34,061 bases of DNA, from the IMG/VR virus record IMGVR_UViG_3300048772_000123, positions 1 through 34,061 of that record; one strand, given 5' to 3'. Made by a program: the position numbers and the translations under genes. This DNA comes from a virus. This document shows, one piece after another, positions 29,426 through 34,061 of the stretch (its first letter is position 1; each line of letters begins with the position of its first letter). Below the pieces are notes generated by a model. The model was not told where the DNA came from. It was given only the letters and a program-made list of their open reading frames with translations, and searched no databases.

Positions 29426-29457
29426 GCGCTGGTCAGGCCGTTTCAGGACACAACAAA

Positions 29458-29477
29458 GCCCCAGACGTATCTGGGGC
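29458..29477 (-). terminator. Intrinsic terminator, leftward
   Basis: On the minus strand GCCCCAGA, loop TACG, TCTGGGGC, then TTTGTTGT. It lies 20 bases after the stop of the 29498-29680 gene. Confidence 0.85.
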
Positions 29478-29497
29478 CAGTCTTGCCGATCCTGCCG

Positions 29498-29680
29498 CTA
29501 GTCGAGGTAGAGCCGGGTATTGATGTTCTTGAACTGGTCTTTGCCGTTGTAGGTTCCCATGTACATCCAGCCTCCGGCGTAGTTCCATTCCCCATCTTTG
29601 CCGCTGAGCCTGCCTGCTGCTATCGCCTCTTCAAATGCCTGCCTGCTGTCCTTGAATACTGGTGCTGTCGTGGTTGCCAT
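29498..29680 (-). CDS. Small hypothetical protein (60 aa)
   Basis: A 60-residue ORF with GGAGGG before its ATG. It begins helical (FKDSRQAFEEAIAAGRL) and ends in Tyr/Asn/Gly-rich strands (NYAGGWMYMGTYNGKDQF). It is flanked by two terminators and so appears to be its own transcription unit. Function unknown. Confidence 0.75.
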   Translation of the reverse strand: MATTTAPVFKDSRQAFEEAIAAGRLSGKDGEWNYAGGWMYMGTYNGKDQFKNINTRLYLD

Positions 29681-29734
29681 GTTCCCTCCTGCGGTCTTGC
29701 CGCATCCCCAACTTATCGCGGCTCAGGGCAAAAG

Positions 29735-29759
29735 AAAAGCCCCCACCGAAGTAGGGGCG
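29735..29759 (-). terminator. Intrinsic terminator with UUCG tetraloop, leftward
   Basis: On the minus strand CCCCTAC, TTCG, GTGGGGG, followed by CTTTTCTTTT. The stem has a G-U wobble that would be an A-C mismatch on the other strand, fixing the direction. Confidence 0.88.
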
Positions 29760-29776
29760 ATTCCAAAGTTTGGAAA
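29760..29776. repeat. Dispersed palindrome copy 7 (central G variant)
   Basis: Plus-strand sequence ATTCCAAAGTTTGGAAA; the central base is G, showing that the centre is free while both arms are kept. It lies four bases past the stop of the 29781 gene and directly before a strong terminator. Confidence 0.88.
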
Positions 29777-29780
29777 GTTT

Positions 29781-30089
29781 CTACTGTATGACGTGCTGCC
29801 GCTTGCCGTTCTGCTCGATCACCGTATCTCTGTTGAGGTAGCCGATTATGCTGCTCTCTGAGAGTGGAGCCGTCGCCCTGGTGTGAAACTCTCCATAGCT
29901 CAGCGCGAACCCTGGCAGGGCGCGTACTGCGTTGTAGGCCGTCGCTACCAGACAATCAACCACATACAGATAGTCGCTCATGCCGCCGCGCTGCGCGTGG
30001 TCAAGCTCCTGAATACCGTTCGTGCGGATCGTGCCGGAAACTTCCGCGATGACTCGATCAATGATCTTTGATGCTTCCAAATGGTTCAT
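29781..30089 (-). CDS. Hypothetical protein (102 aa)
   Basis: The ATG at 30089 is preceded by GGAGGG with seven-base spacing. The product is helical at the start (EASKIIDRVIAEVSGTIR) with an ALPGFALSYGEFHTRATAPLSESSIIGYL region. It is followed by a palindrome and a terminator. No family recognised. Confidence 0.74.
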   Translation of the reverse strand: MNHLEASKIIDRVIAEVSGTIRTNGIQELDHAQRGGMSDYLYVVDCLVATAYNAVRALPGFALSYGEFHTRATAPLSESSIIGYLNRDTVIEQNGKRQHVIQ

Positions 30090-30093
30090 GGTT

Positions 30094-30306
30094 CTACCCT
30101 CCAAACAGCGTCGGGTTAACCTTGCCGAAGAACAGAGGAGAATCATTCTCCATGCTCCCGGCTCGGTGGTTGATGTCGGCGAGGGGCTTTAGCATCTCTG
30201 CGGTTAGCTCCTCGGCTTGCATTGCGGCTGCGGCCTGGGACTGCTCTTGTACGGCCGTCTCCATGCCGGCGAAGGTGTGAGAGGTTACAGGGCGATGCTT
30301 TGCCAT
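30094..30306 (-). CDS. Small hypothetical protein (70 aa)
   Basis: A 70-residue ORF with a Gln/Glu/Ala-rich helix in the middle and a Pro/Gly/Phe-rich C-terminus. Its stop lies in the ribosome binding site of the following gene. Function unknown. Confidence 0.7.
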   Translation of the reverse strand: MAKHRPVTSHTFAGMETAVQEQSQAAAAMQAEELTAEMLKPLADINHRAGSMENDSPLFFGKVNPTLFGG

Positions 30307-30467
30307 ACGTCAATCCTTCCTTGAGTCCGCTTCCATCCCTGCCGGTCAAGCTCAGCCGTCAAGGTCTTGTCGTTGTAGTCCGCTGCCGGGAGTTTGATCT
30401 CTCCGCGCCGATCCGCTTCGATTACTGCGTTGATCTCTGCGGCTGTGAACTTGCTTGCTAGTTGCAT
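30285..30467 (-). CDS. Small hypothetical protein (60 aa)
   Basis: The ATG at 30467 has GGAGGG seven bases upstream. An in-frame ATG at 30536 coincides with the bipartite promoter-like element and could give an 83-residue form. The 60-residue product is acidic/helical with a WKRTQGRIDVWQS end. It overlaps the next gene by 22 bases. Confidence 0.7.
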   Translation of the reverse strand: MQLASKFTAAEINAVIEADRRGEIKLPAADYNDKTLTAELDRQGWKRTQGRIDVWQSIAL

Positions 30468-30531
30468 TGTGTTTCCCTCCGTAGTTGCATCATCCTCCAG
30501 TCTCAGCCGGTCTTCAAGTACCCTCAAAAGC

Positions 30532-30575
30532 GCCATGCCCTAGTATGTCCGACCGTCTACGGAGAGCGCCTAGAG
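30532..30575 (-). promoter_or_regulatory. Bipartite promoter-like element, copy 2
   Basis: On the minus strand CTCTAGG, 18 bases, GGACATACTA, two bases, GCATGGC. This matches copy 1 in both boxes and spacing. It lies 26 bases after a strong terminator. Confidence 0.6.
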
Positions 30576-30600
30576 CCTCTGAGCGGGGGTTTTGGACGTG

Positions 30601-30627
30601 AAAAAGGCCGATCCCGAAGGACCGGCC
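30601..30627 (-). terminator. Intrinsic terminator with UUCG tetraloop, leftward
   Basis: On the minus strand GGCCGGTCC, TTCG, GGATCGGCC, TTTTT. Nine base pairs with one G-U wobble and a clean U-tract make it the strongest terminator in the window. Confidence 0.92.
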
Positions 30628-30645
30628 CATTCTCGCACTCGCGCT

Positions 30646-30879
30646 CTACTGGGTAATTCCGTCCATTGCTTCCCATATGCAGGTCTGGTTATACTTTGCT
30701 CCGTCTGGTGTCTTCTGTCCGGTTAGCTCTGCCGCCAGCTTGCGCGATGCCCTGCCGCGTCCATACCTCAACACGAGGTCTACAGCGCGGCGATAGAGCG
30801 GTTCGTCATTGTTGATCCACAGCGAGACATTCCAAGCGTTCCAACTGCGATGCCCTTGATACTCTTTTGACTTCCCCAT
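30646..30879 (-). CDS. Small hypothetical phage protein (77 aa)
   Basis: The ATG is preceded by GGAGGG. The product reads YQGHRSWNAWNVSLWINNDEPLYRRAVDLVLRYG, resembling a small phage protein type whose start is typically W.TWNVALWI.N....Y. I recognise the pattern but not a function. It is followed by the strong terminator at 30601-30627. Confidence 0.78.
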   Translation of the reverse strand: MGKSKEYQGHRSWNAWNVSLWINNDEPLYRRAVDLVLRYGRGRASRKLAAELTGQKTPDGAKYNQTCIWEAMDGITQ

Positions 30880-30912
30880 TGTTGCACCCTCCGCCAGCCT
30901 TCCGGCCAGCCG

Positions 30913-31041
30913 TTACCATGCTACCAACTCGTAGATTGCTGCATACACCAGCAACCCAAACGCTACCGCTCCGGCAAACCCTTTTACCTGTCTCCAAGTC
31001 TTCGGGTCGCCGTTCATCAGGTTGTAAATCCATTCATCCAT
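30913..31041 (-). CDS. Micro-membrane protein (42 aa)
   Basis: A 42-residue frame starts on the last base of the preceding TGA (TGATG). A polar N-terminus with three Trp/Tyr is followed by a single transmembrane helix, FAGAVAFGLLVYAAIYELV. It is the third of three coupled micro-membrane genes. Function unknown. Confidence 0.65.
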   Translation of the reverse strand: MDEWIYNLMNGDPKTWRQVKGFAGAVAFGLLVYAAIYELVAW

Positions 31042-31178
31042 CACAGCACCAGCCCGATCAAAAGCATTATGCCGGCTGCAACGATCCACAACGACCTGTA
31101 CACGGCGCGGCTTTGCGTCCACTTCGCCCAGGTCAGGAATACCGCTAGAGCGATTACCAAACCCCACGGAACTACCAT
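31041..31178 (-). CDS. Micro-membrane protein with two TM helices (45 aa)
   Basis: A 45-residue frame with helices VVPWGLVIALAVFLTW and SLWIVAAGIMLLIGLVL separated by a short basic loop. The start overlaps the preceding stop and the stop overlaps the next start. Size and topology could suit a small holin-like protein, but no diagnostic feature is present. Confidence 0.65.
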   Translation of the reverse strand: MVVPWGLVIALAVFLTWAKWTQSRAVYRSLWIVAAGIMLLIGLVL

Positions 31179-31258
31179 ACAGCCACCTTTCCCAGCCGCC
31201 ACGACACGAAAACCGCCGCAGCAGCTACCCCAACAAAGAACCCAATCACGTAGGCCAT
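31172..31258 (-). CDS. Micro-membrane protein (28 aa)
   Basis: A 28-residue frame preceded by GGAGGG and consisting of a single hydrophobic helix (VIGFFVGVAAAAVFVSW) and a short basic end. Very small but with a good ribosome binding site, and it starts the coupled trio. Confidence 0.6.
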   Translation of the reverse strand: MAYVIGFFVGVAAAAVFVSWRLGKVAVW

Positions 31259-31312
31259 AAGCCCTCCATGACCCAACTATGCCCCCAAACCGCTACGGGT
31301 TCAAGGGGTCAC

Positions 31313-31657
31313 TTAACTGATCTGGCTTCCCATCCGGTGATTAGATCTGTGGCCCAAAGGAAGTTTGCAGCGGTAGGTCTCCCCAATATCCGAAACGTAC
31401 TCGGTGTATTCGCATATTGGTTCCTCGCTCTCGATCTCTCGTGCCTCGATCTGTCGCACTCGCTCTATTAGCGGGATCGCTCTCGGCGTCTCTGGCTTCT
31501 TCTCGATAATCATTTGCGCAGCCTTCTCCCCGTCGCTATCGCTGTTCCATATCCTCGTTCGACACTTCGCGCACTGCTTCGGGGTTACGCCCGCCTGCTT
31601 CAACCAAACATGCCCGCATAGGTCGCACTTCCACGCTTCAATCGTTATACATGCCAT
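31313..31657 (-). CDS. Zinc-ribbon protein, possibly leaderless
   Basis: The 114-residue product starts MACITIEAWKCDLCGHVWLKQAGVTPKQCAKCRTRIWN, a compact four-Cys ribbon, followed by a charged helical region and a C-terminal Cys pair. The ATG at 31657 lies seven bases after a TACAAT -10 box, where transcription would begin, and has no ribosome binding site. An upstream in-frame start at 31741 would place the promoter inside the gene. The family is unknown; it may be a DNA-binding regulator. Confidence 0.72.
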   Translation of the reverse strand: MACITIEAWKCDLCGHVWLKQAGVTPKQCAKCRTRIWNSDSDGEKAAQMIIEKKPETPRAIPLIERVRQIEAREIESEEPICEYTEYVSDIGETYRCKLPLGHRSNHRMGSQIS

Positions 31658-31663
31658 GAGTGC

Positions 31664-31693
31664 ATTGTAACCAAACCCGGTGAGTGCAATCAA
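31664..31693 (-). promoter_or_regulatory. Sigma70-like promoter, leftward
   Basis: On the minus strand TTGATT (31693-31688), 18 bases, TACAAT (31669-31664). The -35 lies inside the operator-like repeat at 31679-31699. It would start RNA at or next to the ATG of the zinc-ribbon gene. Confidence 0.6.
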
Positions 31694-31699
31694 CTCACC
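31679..31699. promoter_or_regulatory. Operator-like inverted repeat 1
   Basis: GGTGAGT, 7 bases, ACTCACC is a perfect inverted repeat overlapping the -35 of the promoter. A repressor bound here would block transcription. A related copy lies at 31722-31742. Confidence 0.7.
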
Positions 31700-31721
31700 A
31701 GCCCGCTTTTCTCCACTTCTT

Positions 31722-31742
31722 GGTGAGCGCAACACACTCACT
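31722..31742. promoter_or_regulatory. Operator-like repeat 2
   Basis: This 21-base sequence is identical to the first at 16 of 21 positions and is spaced 43 bases from it, about four helical turns. The arms are imperfect. Spacing on one face would allow looping or cooperative binding. Confidence 0.6.
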
Positions 31743-31750
31743 AGCCCTGC

Positions 31751-31936
31751 CTACGGTACTGTAGTACCACATTCGAGCGTATTTATAGGGCGCTCCAGAG
31801 GGCCGAGGAAAGGCTCATCCATCGCGGTCTTTTCGGCTGGCTGTGGTTGTGGTTTGTCTGTGTCGGTGTAATTGGTGAGGGCGTCTGCAAGCGTTACTGA
31901 TTTTGGTGTGGGATGGGCAAGAGAAAGCCCGCGCAC
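31751..31936 (-). CDS. Doubtful small ORF (61 aa)
   Basis: A 61-residue frame starts at a GTG with no ribosome binding site. It is Pro/Thr/Glu-rich. The region also holds an inverted repeat GGTACT-N2-AGTACC (31755-31768) and a weak terminator-like stem (AGCCCG...CGGGCT). It could be a true gene or merely intergenic DNA. Confidence 0.25.
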   Translation of the reverse strand: MRGLSLAHPTPKSVTLADALTNYTDTDKPQPQPAEKTAMDEPFLGPLERPINTLECGTTVP

Positions 31937-31975
31937 TTGGGAAGGTGAACGGGCTAAAGTAGTTAATGTTGTGTT

Positions 31976-32194
31976 TTAACTGGCTTCGGTCTCGCAGATT
32001 CCGGTCAGGATGTACTTGTCTGTCCAGTCGATGCCGCAAGCATTGCAGTGCATATCCTGAAGCGCCAACCCATCGTTAATGGAAATGTCTCCACCTTGCA
32101 GGTCGCCGCTTTCGCATTGCGGGCAAACTACGCCAAGGCTTGAGACGTACTCCTCTTCTTGGTGTTTGGTGATTGCTGCCTTCACTTGCTCCAT
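31976..32194 (-). CDS. Small zinc-ribbon protein (72 aa)
   Basis: The 72-residue product carries CPQCESGDL and later HCNACGIDW, a four-Cys ribbon. The first 20 residues are a charged helix. GAGG lies before the ATG. Part of a run of five zinc-ribbon-like genes. Function unknown. Confidence 0.75.
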   Translation of the reverse strand: MEQVKAAITKHQEEEYVSSLGVVCPQCESGDLQGGDISINDGLALQDMHCNACGIDWTDKYILTGICETEAS

Positions 32195-32243
32195 TTAGAA
32201 TCCTCGCTTTCACTTTGGTTGTCTTCTCTGCGGTTTTGAATCA

Positions 32244-32414
32244 CTATTCGTAGTGTTTCCGCTCACAGTCCGCACAGAGAACCCATTCCCCAACGATCCC
32301 CAATTTCTCTGTGGTTCCGCAACAGTCACACCGGCTGTCGTCGTAAATCTCCGCCTTCGGTCTCCTGTTGGCGTCTATGCCCGGCTCCCGATACGGACTG
32401 TCGTCTCTTAGCAT
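32244..32414 (-). CDS. Small zinc-ribbon protein (56 aa)
   Basis: The ATG at 32414 has GGAGGG seven bases upstream. The product has CDCCGTTEKLGIVGEWVLCADCERKHYE, a four-Cys site resembling the N-terminal ribbon of HNH or DksA-like proteins. Function unknown. Confidence 0.75.
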   Translation of the reverse strand: MLRDDSPYREPGIDANRRPKAEIYDDSRCDCCGTTEKLGIVGEWVLCADCERKHYE

Positions 32415-32456
32415 CCCTATTCCCTCCATTGCGGTTTTAGGCCGTCGCCGGCCGGT

Positions 32457-32690
32457 TCAAAACAAACTCATCTGCCGCTCAGGTTCCGGCGCCCACTCTT
32501 GCACTTCCGGCTCCGCTTCCATGCGGCTTGCCACTACTGAGACTGTACCTTGCAATGCAGGCTGGTGGTAGGGGTCGGTTATGTCCCTGCCGCAGATCCC
32601 GCACTGGTACGGCTTCTTGCGGCTTTTATCCACGAAAGCATGGAAAGCCTCATCTGCCGTTGCCCAGCCGAACCTTGCTCGGTTTCTCAT
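32457..32690 (-). CDS. Cys-containing small protein with clamp-binding-like C-terminus (77 aa)
   Basis: The 77-residue product has CGICGRDITDPYH near the middle and ends with PERQMSLF. The QMSLF terminus fits the QL[SD]LF consensus of bacterial sliding-clamp binding. It may therefore attach to the replication clamp of the host. The ATG is preceded by GAGGG just after a dispersed palindrome. Confidence 0.74.
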   Translation of the reverse strand: MRNRARFGWATADEAFHAFVDKSRKKPYQCGICGRDITDPYHQPALQGTVSVVASRMEAEPEVQEWAPEPERQMSLF

Positions 32691-32700
32691 CGCACCCTCG

Positions 32701-32717
32701 ATTCCAAATTTTGGAAT
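32701..32717. repeat. Dispersed palindrome copy 8
   Basis: A perfect ATTCCAAATTTTGGAAT (plus strand) lies between genes. On the minus strand it is three bases after the TGA of the upstream gene and directly before GAGGG. Confidence 0.9.
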
Positions 32718-32720
32718 TTC

Positions 32721-32939
32721 TCAGCCCTGGTAGTTCATCACAGCTATGTCGAAGTCTTCCGCTCGCATGTCCCGCTCGTGCTGCTTCCCGCAGCCGTCGC
32801 CGGCACACATCACTTTCTTGGTTGCAGGGAAATACAAGGCATCCTCGCCTTTCTTGATGCCAAAGCCGCAGCGTGAACACTTCCCGCCGTAGCGGGTTTT
32901 CAGCCAGTACGGAGCAGTGTTTCTCTGACGGCCGCTCAC
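32721..32939 (-). CDS. Small zinc-finger-like protein (72 aa)
   Basis: The GTG at 32939 overlaps the previous TGA (GTGA). The 72-residue product carries KCSRCGFGIKKGEDALYFP...MCAGDGCGKQH, a four-Cys zinc site with C-x5-C type second half. Function unknown. Confidence 0.75.
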   Translation of the reverse strand: MSGRQRNTAPYWLKTRYGGKCSRCGFGIKKGEDALYFPATKKVMCAGDGCGKQHERDMRAEDFDIAVMNYQG

Positions 32940-33127
32940 TGGAGAACCTCGACCGCTTCCGCGATTTCCTTGATCCCTGCGTCTGCCTTCAGTTCCAATG
33001 CGAGATATTGAAGTTCTGCGCCGTCTTCCACACGGCGAACGGTAAGCTGCTCGTCGTACTCCATGATTCCAGAAAACTCCCGCTTGATGATCGTGCAAGG
33101 GTTCCCATATTGCGTAAAGATTGCCAT
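32936..33127 (-). CDS. Small hypothetical protein (63 aa)
   Basis: The ATG at 33127 has GGAGGG three bases before it, and a GCGG-TTTTG-CCGC hairpin (33137-33153) lies just upstream. The 63-residue product has no recognised domain. Confidence 0.74.
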   Translation of the reverse strand: MAIFTQYGNPCTIIKREFSGIMEYDEQLTVRRVEDGAELQYLALELKADAGIKEIAEAVEVLQ

Positions 33128-33195
33128 TATCCCTCCATGCGGTTTTGCCGCATCCCCATAGTGGAGTAGAAGAGGCTTAGATTCAAGCCCCCTGC

Positions 33196-33516
33196 TCAGG
33201 CTGGACGATACACAGAAAACCGTTGCTCGTCCTGATAGGCTGTTTCGTCTTCGACCTTGGCCGCTAGGTCCGGCCTGTTCTCGACAATCCACTTAGCCGT
33301 AGGCTGCAATTCCTCGTCAGAGCAGTTTTCCAGAACCCGCTCCACGTCTGACCGGCGAAGCTGAGCTATGCTGTCGGCTGCAATCTTGATAATGAAGTCT
33401 GGTTGCCTCATCCTATCGGCCTCCTTCCGCGCCTTGTCTACCGATGTGAAAGTTTTAGGTGAATACTGCCATCCTTCAAGGTTCTTCCAGCGGACTCTCC
33501 ACACTAGATTCTGCAT
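33196..33516 (-). CDS. Hypothetical protein (106 aa)
   Basis: The ATG at 33516 overlaps the previous gene by 13 bases with GGAGG before it. The product is helical in the middle (LRRSDVERVLENCSDEELQPTAKWIVENRPDLA). No known family. Confidence 0.72.
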   Translation of the reverse strand: MQNLVWRVRWKNLEGWQYSPKTFTSVDKARKEADRMRQPDFIIKIAADSIAQLRRSDVERVLENCSDEELQPTAKWIVENRPDLAAKVEDETAYQDEQRFSVYRPA

Positions 33517-33641
33517 GGAGCCTCCAGCGCGGCCAGGCGATAGGCTTTGATCCTGCCGGCCTTGATCCAGGCCTGAACGGTCTGGGTGGAGCAGCCGAAC
33601 AGCTCGGCAGCTTGCTTGATGGTGAGGTCAGTATGGGTCAC
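33504..33641 (-). CDS. Excisionase/MerR-type helix-turn-helix protein (45 aa)
   Basis: The GTG at 33641 overlaps the upstream stop (GTGA), with AGGAG seven bases before it. The 45-residue product reads LTIKQAAELFGCSTQTVQAWIKAGRIKAYRL, the standard small HTH (HTH_17) used by excisionases and regulators. It ends soon after the recognition helix and lacks a usual GRRWRI-type wing. It may regulate transcription or DNA recombination. No integrase is seen nearby. Confidence 0.78.
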   Translation of the reverse strand: MTHTDLTIKQAAELFGCSTQTVQAWIKAGRIKAYRLAALEAPCRI

Positions 33642-33940
33642 AGGGCGACTCCTCTCGCCTTTAGCGACTCTAGGTATGCCTCGGCACGAGTCGGTTCCGT
33701 GTGGGAGATGAGCGCCTCTTTGTCGTACCACCATGCCCACTTGAGACGCTTGCATGTTTGGCTTCCGTCGGTGCGCTGGCAACCTCCGATCAGAGTCCCA
33801 TCGAGGAGCACGAGGCGAGCGGGACAACGCAGAGTCTCAAGGCGCTTCGCCATGATCGCAGCATTCCCTTGCCGCATCTCAGACGCCCCATTGCGGGCAG
33901 TCCAGTACAGTTTGGCGATGTTATAAACAGTAACTGTCAT
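33638..33940 (-). CDS. Hypothetical protein (100 aa)
   Basis: The ATG at 33940 has GAGG six bases before it and is preferred over a GTG at 33994. The 100-residue product is basic with a CPARLVLLDGTLIGGCQ segment and a WAWWYD motif. Function unknown. Confidence 0.7.
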   Translation of the reverse strand: MTVTVYNIAKLYWTARNGASEMRQGNAAIMAKRLETLRCPARLVLLDGTLIGGCQRTDGSQTCKRLKWAWWYDKEALISHTEPTRAEAYLESLKARGVAL

Positions 33941-33969
33941 TGCAGCCTCTACCCGGATAACGCTCCGAG

Positions 33970-34023
33970 CTAGCGGTTTAGTGGGATATTGCACCTGGCG
34001 GATGCAGACTCTTGGTTGGTCAT
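33970..34023 (-). CDS. 17-residue frame with strong ribosome binding site
   Basis: The frame MTNQESASARCNIPLNR follows AAGGAG with ideal spacing at the right edge of the window. It overlaps an alternative start of the next gene. It may be a leader peptide or the start of a gene disrupted by a frame difference. Confidence 0.35.
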   Translation of the reverse strand: MTNQESASARCNIPLNR

Positions 34024-34061
34024 GGTCTGTCTCCTTAGATGATTGACGGTCAAGTCAGGCT

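Noticed and set aside
1-34061. tRNA genes, CRISPR arrays and insertion sequences
   Set aside because: I saw no T-arm-like GTTCGAATCC blocks in cloverleaf context, no regularly spaced repeats with spacers, and no transposase-like protein.

Overview
This window looks like part of the genome of an uncultivated tailed bacteriophage, or less likely a prophage fragment. It contains a large terminase, portal, scaffold-like protein, major capsid protein and neck-like proteins in classical order. Genes are packed tightly on the minus strand with 1-4 base stop/start overlaps (ATGA, TAATG, GTGA) and GGAGG-type ribosome binding sites. I see no rRNA, tRNA, CRISPR array, insertion sequence, integrase, DNA polymerase, endolysin or tail sheath/tube/tape-measure gene. 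The genome therefore continues beyond both edges, and neither the morphology nor the host can be fixed from this sequence.

Transcription runs leftward, so the layout is read from right to left. (1) 34.0-29.5 kb: tiny genes, many with zinc-ribbon cysteines, one excisionase-like HTH, and three coupled micro-membrane proteins. Intrinsic terminators and promoter-like elements divide this block. (2) 29.4-29.0 kb: a stretch without a convincing gene, with a G-quadruplex-like GC island next to AT-rich repeats. (3) 29.0-26.3 kb: small unknown genes, one DUF2188-like. (4) 26.3-21.1 kb: peptide deformylase, a zinc ribbon, a membrane/coiled-coil protein, a probable small terminase, a SprT-like metalloprotein, the large terminase and another zinc ribbon. 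(5) 21.1-13.1 kb: portal, scaffold, capsid, two structural proteins, a cluster of very basic microproteins and the first neck-like protein. (6) 13.1-7.7 kb: further neck/structural genes, interrupted by an HNH-AP2 endonuclease, a C5 DNA methyltransferase with an internal repeat insertion, and a DUF6527-like gene. (7) 7.7-7.2 kb: the only plus-strand island, with a promoter, a terminated small-RNA candidate and two small ORFs. (8) 7.2-0.7 kb: a replication-initiator-like gene with phased repeats and a hairpin (candidate origin), then a YkgJ-like Cys cluster, a Gp37/Gp68-like protein, a J-domain-like protein, coiled-coil/winged-helix, Phd-like and nucleotidyltransferase-like genes. (9) The left edge holds the start of a probable virion gene.

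The most striking signal is a 17-bp palindrome, ATTCCAAANTTTGGAAT. It occurs eight times across the window, and in three cases it begins exactly on the last base of a stop codon. In three copies the downstream arm has become GGAG and sits where a ribosome binding site belongs. One copy is embedded in the methyltransferase reading frame. Other unexplained regulatory structure includes a two-copy bipartite element (CTCTAGG-N18-GGACATACTA), a pair of 21-bp operator-like repeats over a promoter that appears to start a leaderless gene, GTAACG boxes spaced about 10 bp apart, and a structured capsid-gene leader. Together these suggest a phage with its own dispersed operator system and a finely segmented leftward transcription unit.
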